Assembly (NCBI RefSeq): GCF_000712595.1
Contig: NZ_JOTN01000002.1
Location: 310,001 to 374,000, forward strand
Direction: 5' to 3'
DNA from: Bacillus manliponensis
Lineage (GTDB): Bacteria; Bacillota; Bacilli; Bacillales; Bacillaceae_G
Length of the DNA: 64,000 nucleotides
Position numbers and translations under genes: made by a program. Shown here one piece after another: positions 58,523 through 64,000 of this stretch; within the stretch, counting starts at the first letter, position 1; each line of letters opens with the position of its first letter. Under the pieces are notes generated by a model that was not told where the DNA came from, did no database searches, and saw nothing but the letters and a program-made list of their open reading frames with translations.

Positions 58523-59494
58523 CTACTCAATAAGTTCTTGTAAGTTATACTTCCCTCTAAACTCACTTTTAATGAGTAAATATTGTTCAATTTCATAGAC
58601 AAGTTGTACAAGCTTCGCGCGCATCTCAAACTCCTCACGTGTTTTTGGAAGAGGCATTTCTCGGAAAACTTCTCGCATTTCTTGTAATTGACGTAATGAT
58701 ATAACTCCAGTACTTTCGGGACGGATTGCATTACCGACACTTTCAATAATATCGGCAACCATATGAGAATGTTCATACGCCCACGATACTGATGCAGCAA
58801 GAGGCATAATTCTCTCTAAAATTGCAAACTGTTGCATCCTCATCGTGAAATAACGGTAGTAATAATCATCTTCACGCATAAATTGATTTTCAAGCTTTTG
58901 AAATGAAACTTCTTTCGCTTTTATGAGTAACTCCTCTGTTTGCAAAAGCTCTTTTCCATCCCAATTACTTTCACCATTTCGAACAAAGACAGCCATCTCA
59001 AATAAAATCGTTTTAAAATTACGTTCTACTTTTTGCTGATATTCTTTTAAATCCTTTTCGACACTTGGCATATATAAATTAATAAGTAATGCTACACTAA
59101 TCCCAATTGTTAAAATTGCAATTTCATTCCAAACAATTCCCCACGTAATGTCTTGCAGTGAATAGATATGCATCACAATAACTGAACTCGTTACAATCCC
59201 TTCTTGAATTTTAAACATCACTGCCGTTGGAATAAAGAGCAGTAATAACAATCCAATTGCGATTGGTGTATAACCAATCGTTTCAAATATTGCAAACGAA
59301 AATGCCATCGAAAGTACGCATGCTAAAAAACGATGCACAGAAACTTCCAATGATTTTTTCTTCGTATTTTGAACGCATAAAATAACGAGAATACCTGCTG
59401 AACTATAAAATTGCAAATCAAAAAGCTGCGCGATTAAAACTGCTAATGCCGCGCCGGCAGCTGTTTTCACTGTACGATATCCAATTTTAAACAT
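58523..59494 (-). CDS. yqjA: YqjA-type aromatic acid exporter family protein
   Basis: 323 residues. An N-terminal bundle of about five membrane helices (1-145; start GYRTVKTAAGAALAVLIAQLF) and a long C-terminal helical cytoplasmic domain (about 150-323). This is the ArAE_1 plus C-terminal domain layout (DUF939). Export of aromatic acids is inferred from the wider family. The neighbours artPQR and brxB match B. subtilis order. Confidence 0.88.
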   Translation of the reverse strand: MFKIGYRTVKTAAGAALAVLIAQLFDLQFYSSAGILVILCVQNTKKKSLEVSVHRFLACVLSMAFSFAIFETIGYTPIAIGLLLLLFIPTAVMFKIQEGIVTSSVIVMHIYSLQDITWGIVWNEIAILTIGISVALLINLYMPSVEKDLKEYQQKVERNFKTILFEMAVFVRNGESNWDGKELLQTEELLIKAKEVSFQKLENQFMREDDYYYRYFTMRMQQFAILERIMPLAASVSWAYEHSHMVADIIESVGNAIRPESTGVISLRQLQEMREVFREMPLPKTREEFEMRAKLVQLVYEIEQYLLIKSEFRGKYNLQELIE

Positions 59495-59540
59495 GTATGT
59501 ACCTCTCTATATGTATAAGCTATATACTTACAGTATAAAA

Positions 59541-59565
59541 AAAGGATGACACCATGTCATCCTTT
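59541..59565. terminator. terminator of the artPQR operon
   Basis: AAAGGATGACA / TGTCATCCTTT with a CCA loop, poly-T on the minus strand. Confidence 0.85.
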
Positions 59566-59595
59566 CCGCCTTATTATTCACGTAATCTTTACATG

Positions 59596-60318
59596 TTACA
59601 ACACCTTTTGTAAAAATTGCTGTGCACGCTCACTGCTCGGTGCTGAAAAAAATTGTTCTGGGTTTGTATCCTCTACAAGCTTTCCACCATCTAAAAATAA
59701 AATTCGATCCGCCACTTCTTTTGCAAATCCCATTTCATGCGTCACAATCGCCATCGTCATTCCTGTTGTTACAAGAGACTTCATGACATCTAATACTTCT
59801 TTTACCATCTCAGGATCTAATGCTGATGTTGGTTCATCAAATAACATTACATTTGGTTCCATTGCAAGTGCTCTTGCAATAGCCACACGCTGCTTTTGTC
59901 CACCAGAAAGGCGATTTGGGTATGCATCTTTTTTCTGAAGCAATCCTACTTTGTCTAACAGTTGCTCTGCTTTTTTTATAGCCTCTTCTTTTGGAACACC
60001 CTTTACTGTAATAGGAGCATACGTAACATTTTCTAATACGTTCATATGCGGAAATAAATGAAAATGTTGAAAGACCATCCCAACGTGCTCACGTACTTTC
60101 ATAATATTAACCTTTGGACTTGTCACTTCATCTTCATTAATCCAAACGTCACCGCTTGTTGGTGTTTCTAATAAATTCATGCAGCGAAGCAATGTCGATT
60201 TTCCAGATCCAGACGGTCCAACAATCGCAACAACCTCTCCTTTTTCAATTGTTGTCGTAATCCCCTGCAATACTTCATTATTTCCATATGACTTATGAAG
60301 GTTGTTAATTTTAATCAC
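59596..60318 (-). CDS. artR: arginine ABC transporter, ATP-binding subunit
   Basis: 240 residues. Walker [10 protein letters not shown] near residue 34, Q-loop, signature [15 protein letters not shown] near 138, Walker [13 protein letters not shown] near 158, and H-loop IVTHEMGF near 196. PAAT-type. Overlaps the permease by 8 bases. Confidence 0.93.
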   Translation of the reverse strand: MIKINNLHKSYGNNEVLQGITTTIEKGEVVAIVGPSGSGKSTLLRCMNLLETPTSGDVWINEDEVTSPKVNIMKVREHVGMVFQHFHLFPHMNVLENVTYAPITVKGVPKEEAIKKAEQLLDKVGLLQKKDAYPNRLSGGQKQRVAIARALAMEPNVMLFDEPTSALDPEMVKEVLDVMKSLVTTGMTMAIVTHEMGFAKEVADRILFLDGGKLVEDTNPEQFFSAPSSERAQQFLQKVL

Positions 60319-60970
60319 TTTGCTTCATTCTCCTTTCCACTACTTTCCCAATAAATGTAAGAATCATAACAAGAATGTAGTAGATCATCCCAACAAATAA
60401 GAGTGGCTCAAGATATGATAATGTTTCACCACCAACAATATAAGCGCGGCGCATTAAATCTGTTGCGCCAATGACTGTCACAACTGCTGATTCTTTCGTT
60501 AACGTTGCAAATTCATTAATAAGTGCTGGTAAAATATTTTTCATCGCCTGCGGTAAAATAATTTGGCGCATCATTTTATGATAAGGAATGCCAAGTGCCA
60601 TCGCTGCTTCTGTTTGTCCTTTATCAACTGCTTGAATGCCTGCCCGAATAACTTCCGACATATATGCACCTGAGTTTAAACTAAATGCTAATACAGCAGC
60701 TACAAACGGCTGAATTTCATATCCAATTAACTGTGGTACTCCGTAATAAATCATAATTAATTGCAATACAAGTGGTGTCCCGCGAAAAATTGAAGTATAA
60801 AAATCAGCAAGAACATTTAAAACTTTTATTCTTGTAATTTTACAAAGCGCTAATAACGTACCAAGAATAAAACCTAACACAGCTGAAGCAAGGACAATTT
60901 TTAACGTTACTTCTAACCCTTTTAGAATGTATGGTACGGATGGCATAATTTGCGAAAAGTCTAAGTTCAT
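60311..60970 (-). CDS. artQ: arginine ABC transporter, permease subunit
   Basis: 219 residues, five membrane helices; the EAA-loop region ([22 protein letters not shown] near 135-155) docks the ATPase, and [20 protein letters not shown] precedes it as in His/Glu/Arg permeases. Homodimeric. 36 bp after artP. Confidence 0.93.
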   Translation of the reverse strand: MNLDFSQIMPSVPYILKGLEVTLKIVLASAVLGFILGTLLALCKITRIKVLNVLADFYTSIFRGTPLVLQLIMIYYGVPQLIGYEIQPFVAAVLAFSLNSGAYMSEVIRAGIQAVDKGQTEAAMALGIPYHKMMRQIILPQAMKNILPALINEFATLTKESAVVTVIGATDLMRRAYIVGGETLSYLEPLLFVGMIYYILVMILTFIGKVVERRMKQSD

Positions 60971-61006
60971 TTCATATTCAGTCCCCTCTGAAAGTGGAAA
61001 AGCGGC

Positions 61007-61783
61007 CTATTGCTCGCCGCCAAACCACTTATTCACTAATTTCTCCATTTCTCCATTTTCTTGCATCTTTTTAATAACTGTATTAAATTCTTCTGTTAAT
61101 TCACTTCCCTTTGGCAACGCAATAACTGTACCTGGTTCTTCTGCTACTTCTGAAATTTCAATTTTCTTTAACTCTTTTTCTTTTTGTAAATACCCTTTCG
61201 CAACAGTTTCTTCTAAAATAATTGCTTCCACACGTCCTGCTCGTACTTCCTGTATCAGTTCTGGAATACGGTCACGCCCTTCAAGCTGGAACTTTACTTC
61301 TTTTTGTAACTTTTTCGCCCTTTCCTCTTGCGTTGATCCAGTTTGTACACCTACATTTTTCCCTTGTAAATCTTGCAGTGTTTGAATATTAGCATCTTTC
61401 TTTGTGATCACAACATTTTTTGCGACAAAATATGCATCCGTAAAATCCGCATTTTTTTCACGTTCTTTCGTTGGTGTAAGACCAGCCATAACGAAATCTA
61501 CTTTTTCTGCCTCTAAAGCTGTTAATAATCCACTAAATTCCATGTCTTTCACTTGCACTTTATAACCCAATTCTTTTGCAATGTAATTCATTACATCAAT
61601 ATCAAATCCAATAATCTCTTCACTCTTTTTTGCATCTATATATTCATAAGGTTTATAGTCAGCTGACGTCCCCATGACTAATGTTTTTTCTTCATTACTA
61701 CTAGTTGTTTCACTTTTACTACATGCTGTAAACATAGAAATAATCATGATAAGTGCAACGATACTACTAAATACTTTCTTCAT
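61007..61783 (-). CDS. artP: arginine ABC transporter, substrate-binding lipoprotein
   Basis: 258 residues with a lipobox (SMFTACSKS, Cys near 21). SBP_bac_3 fold: DYKPYEYIDAKKSEEIIGFDIDVM near 42-65, DFVMAGLTPTKEREKNADFT near 98 and VGVQTGSTQEERA near 148. The three-gene cluster matches B. subtilis yqiXYZ (artPQR). ARG boxes flank its promoter. Confidence 0.92.
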   Translation of the reverse strand: MKKVFSSIVALIMIISMFTACSKSETTSSNEEKTLVMGTSADYKPYEYIDAKKSEEIIGFDIDVMNYIAKELGYKVQVKDMEFSGLLTALEAEKVDFVMAGLTPTKEREKNADFTDAYFVAKNVVITKKDANIQTLQDLQGKNVGVQTGSTQEERAKKLQKEVKFQLEGRDRIPELIQEVRAGRVEAIILEETVAKGYLQKEKELKKIEISEVAEEPGTVIALPKGSELTEEFNTVIKKMQENGEMEKLVNKWFGGEQ

Positions 61784-61802
61784 CTTTCTTCCCCCTGATA
61801 AA

Positions 61803-61893
61803 TGAATTTTTATAAGTTATATAGAATTTTTATTCGTTATATGCATTGTACCAGCACTTTTATTTTTATGCAATAAATAAAATAAAAATTCAT
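61803..61893 (-). promoter_or_regulatory. artP promoter with ArgR/AhrC (ARG) boxes
   Basis: Minus strand TTGCAT, 17 bases, TACAAT (61873-61845). Box-like CGAATAAAAATTCT at 61836-61823, CTTATAAAAATTCA at 61816-61803 and, upstream of -35, ATGAATTTTTATT at 61893-61881, all near the consensus CATGAATAAAAATTCAAG. Confidence 0.65.
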
Positions 61894-62397
61894 ATATTGG
61901 TATTTTTATTTAATCTTCAAATTGTCCCCATATTTTAAATTAATAACGAAATAATCTCCTTCAAGTATTTATGTAATTGCGGAGATTTAACATCTTTTGT
62001 AATTTTAAAATCTATTTACGATTAGTCTTAATTCCTATTTCTAGTATAATGAGTTCCTCTTATTACAATTGTTTGATTGTTATCATTCATTGCTATAACA
62101 TTCCTTTCAACCATAATGACTATTCATAATAATTATTCATACTTTAGTGGGTAATAAATAACTTTCTATTGTTAGTGTTCATAGTCGTATTCATGATTAT
62201 ATATATTCGTAATATCTAACCAAAACCCTTCACCATTAGACAAAAATTTCACTGTTATATGATTGTTTAAGCACGAACTTCTTGATGTCCTTGTTTTTGG
62301 TTAAAAGGTAACCCACCAAGTAGCCAACATAACAGTCTTCTAGTTACAGCAAGTAGGAACAGTTTGACGCTTACATTTTTACACAATATGTATAAAT
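61894..62397. other. 504-base gap without recognised gene
   Basis: AT-rich to about 62250. From 62270 to 62375 composition becomes more balanced, and the minus strand has a stop-free stretch (LLAVTRRLLCWLLGGLPFNQ) that looks like a decayed gene or IS remnant; no start, ribosome site or family. No tRNA or riboswitch fold found. Confidence 0.4.
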
Positions 62398-62434
62398 AAA
62401 AAAGCCACTGAGCATAACCACTCAGCGGCTTTTA
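62398..62434. terminator. terminator of brxB
   Basis: AAAAAGCCACTGAG / CTCAGCGGCTTTT hairpin, one mismatch, poly-T on the minus strand. Confidence 0.85.
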
Positions 62435-62443
62435 CATACTATT

Positions 62444-62878
62444 TTATACTTCGTCACAATATTGCTCGAAAGACGATTGTAGCTTCTCAATAACTTGCAT
62501 TGGATCGTGACCTTCAACTTCATGACGTTCTACCATCGTTACAATTTTACCATCTTTTAAAAGAGCGAAAGATGGAGATGATGGCGGATATCCTTCGAAA
62601 TATTCACGTGCACGTGCCGTCGCTTCTTTATCTTGTCCAGCAAATACTGTTACAAGGTGATCCGGACGCTTATCATAATGAACAGCGTGTCCTGCTGCTG
62701 GACGAGCGATCCCACCTGCACAACCACATACAGAATTAACCATTACAAGTGTCGTACCTTTCTTTTGTAATGCCTCATCTACAGCTTCTGGTGTTGTTAG
62801 CTCTGTATAGCCAGCTGCAACGATTTCTTCGCGCGCTTGACGAACAACATCATTCATAAAAAAGTTAAAGTTAATCAA
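62444..62878 (-). CDS. brxB: bacilliredoxin BrxB (YqiW type)
   Basis: 144 residues from a TTG at 62878, supported by GAGGGGG 8 bases upstream and by the family start ([16 protein letters not shown]). Active site VCGCAGG near residue 53-59 (CGC motif); the rest is thioredoxin-like ([17 protein letters not shown]). It removes bacillithiol from S-bacillithiolated proteins. Confidence 0.93.
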   Translation of the reverse strand: MINFNFFMNDVVRQAREEIVAAGYTELTTPEAVDEALQKKGTTLVMVNSVCGCAGGIARPAAGHAVHYDKRPDHLVTVFAGQDKEATARAREYFEGYPPSSPSFALLKDGKIVTMVERHEVEGHDPMQVIEKLQSSFEQYCDEV

Positions 62879-62946
62879 AACGTTACCCCCTCAAATATAT
62901 ATCTATTCGTATCTTACCAGTAAGCCTTTTATAAATACAAGTAAAC

Positions 62947-63408
62947 TTACTTACTCTGATTCATTTTTTGATACGCTTCCATCATTTTTTTATGCGATCC
63001 TACAATATACTCAGGTAGTTCTGTAATAGGAAAGAATTTAAGTTCTATCGCTTCCTCTGTATTCACACGAATCGTTCCTTCATAATGCTTTGTATAGTAT
63101 GCAACTGTTACACTTTGAAATTCATCACCATTTGCGAGCTTGATCAAATAACCCGCTCCAGAAAATACATCGATTAACTGTAAATCGTTCACTACAATAC
63201 CCGTTTCTTCGTACACTTCGCGCCTTGCAGTTTCTGTCGGTGATTCTCCAAGCTCCATCAACCCTCCAGGCAGTCCCCATTTTCCATATGGTTCTTGTCT
63301 TTGCTGAAGTAATACTTCTTCTTTCTCATTTAAAACAAGAACAGCTGAACCAACTAAAATTAAAGGACGATGGCCAACCTCTTTTCGTAATTCCTCTACA
63401 TATCCCAT
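62947..63408 (-). CDS. Nudix hydrolase
   Basis: 153 residues. Nudix box GGLMELGESPTETARREVYEETG at about 48-70 with all catalytic Glu. WGLPGG before it and EFQSVTVAYYTKHYEG later fit the MutT/NudG-like branch acting on nucleotides. Monocistronic. Exact substrate unknown. Confidence 0.9.
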   Translation of the reverse strand: MGYVEELRKEVGHRPLILVGSAVLVLNEKEEVLLQQRQEPYGKWGLPGGLMELGESPTETARREVYEETGIVVNDLQLIDVFSGAGYLIKLANGDEFQSVTVAYYTKHYEGTIRVNTEEAIELKFFPITELPEYIVGSHKKMMEAYQKMNQSK

Positions 63409-63483
63409 CGTAACATACCTTTCTCCTAATGATTGTCCATATCATTTTATCATATGTATAAGATTGTAATGCGCGTAACGGCT

Positions 63484-64000
63484 TTATTCCTTCTCAATAA
63501 CTTTTATTTCTCCACTTGCATCTAATGTTGCTAACTTTACGTCTTCTATAGGTGAGATGCTTTGCATCGCTTCTTTTATCCATCCTTCCGTCTTTCCTAA
63601 CAAAGCTAAGCTATCCTGCTGAATGTTCCCTTCCTTTATCACAACAAATGGAACAGTTTGAGCGCTACTTTCTATCTTCATATCCTTTCTTGTAGCAGGT
63701 TCATGCTCTGCATATAAAAAAGCGGAAACGAGACCACTTGATTCCCATAATGCCATTTTCACCATTTTGACATCTGCAATATTTTGTACACGTAGTTCAG
63801 CAAATAAATATTCTACTGTAATACGTGCTTTCTTTAAATTATTAAAATAAATATGGCCATTATGAATAAGAATGATAGGGGCAGGCTCTAAAAAACGTCT
63901 CCACATGTCCCATTTTAACGCAACAATCGAATTTGCAATATGAAGCATAACAATAACAAATGTTGTAATCATAGAACCGAGCAGTCCAACTTTTTCATCA
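63484..64000 (-). CDS. DUF421 (YetF-like) membrane protein, 5' end outside window
   Basis: 172 codons visible, open at the right edge (residues DEKVGLLGSMITTF run to base 64000). The last part of a membrane helix pair is followed by the DUF421 cytoplasmic domain: PAPIILIHNGHIYFNNLKKARIT, then LFAELRVQNIADVKMVKMALWE. YetF-type proteins occur in spores and envelopes; function uncertain. Confidence 0.85.
   Translation of the reverse strand, partial: DEKVGLLGSMITTFVIVMLHIANSIVALKWDMWRRFLEPAPIILIHNGHIYFNNLKKARITVEYLFAELRVQNIADVKMVKMALWESSGLVSAFLYAEHEPATRKDMKIESSAQTVPFVVIKEGNIQQDSLALLGKTEGWIKEAMQSISPIEDVKLATLDASGEIKVIEKE

Noticed and set aside
62270-62375. tRNA or structured RNA gene
   Set aside because: No cloverleaf with T-arm consensus (GTTCRAN) and no CCA-like end could be found.

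Overview
The window is an AT-rich chromosomal segment of a Bacillus cereus-group bacterium. Three things point there: close matches to B. cereus/anthracis housekeeping proteins, gene order resembling the B. subtilis yqi/yqj/yqk region (artPQR-brxB, yqjA, rnz, dinB, nudF-mciZ-yqkF, fur-xerD-deoB-punA), and many intergenic repeats that look like bcr1, a repeat described only from the B. cereus group. There are no rRNA or tRNA genes, no CRISPR array, no prophage and no intact transposase gene.

Layout. 1-6.4 kb: two tandem ABC-2-type permease paralogs (the first cut by the window edge), an exported protein, a MarR regulator, a SIMPL protein, a purine permease and corA. 6.4-19.1 kb (mostly minus strand): an IS605-like remnant, the nucleoside salvage operon deoB-punA-pdp, a YtkA-like lipoprotein, xerD-yqzK, fur, spoIIM, nudF, the tiny FtsZ inhibitor mciZ, two aldo/keto reductases and small yqk genes. 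19.2-26.2 kb: a YuiF-type transporter, a LacI regulator, a CPA2 antiporter, a GNAT enzyme, yqkD, a CDGSH protein and a fluC pair. 26.3-30.4 kb: an FMN riboswitch with an unusual 222-nt structured insert, then ribD-ribE-ribBA-ribH. 30.5-36.3 kb: the biotin operon bioADFHCB (minus strand) behind a BirA operator. 36.4-38.3 kb: a T-box leader with a duplicated terminator unit driving an NhaC-type transporter. 38.6-40.1 kb: an SGNH hydrolase, a MarR regulator and a Tyr-rich peptide. 40.1-45.4 kb: argCJBDF (minus strand). 46-52 kb: yqzH, an SDR, an MBL hydrolase, proC, and sdaAB-sdaAA with an EIIC-like permease. 52.5-64 kb: rnz, dinB with an SOS box, a PepT-like peptidase, prli42, an L,D-transpeptidase, yqjA, artPQR with ARG boxes, brxB, a Nudix hydrolase and a truncated DUF421 protein.

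How it works together. Several pathways carry their own recognisable sensors: Fur on fur, FMN on rib, BirA on bio, ArgR/AhrC probably on artPQR (and perhaps argC), LexA on dinB, and uncharged tRNA on nhaC.

Most notable structure. Seven complete and two partial bcr1-like elements all lie in the same orientation over 46 kb. Three insertions share their terminal ATAAA with the stop codon of the preceding gene. One lies inside a second repeat family whose other copy here gives the empty site. One lies in the loop of an 11-bp hairpin that separates the only visible Shine-Dalgarno of proC from its start codon. I saw no defence island, secondary-metabolite cluster or wholly new multi-gene system.
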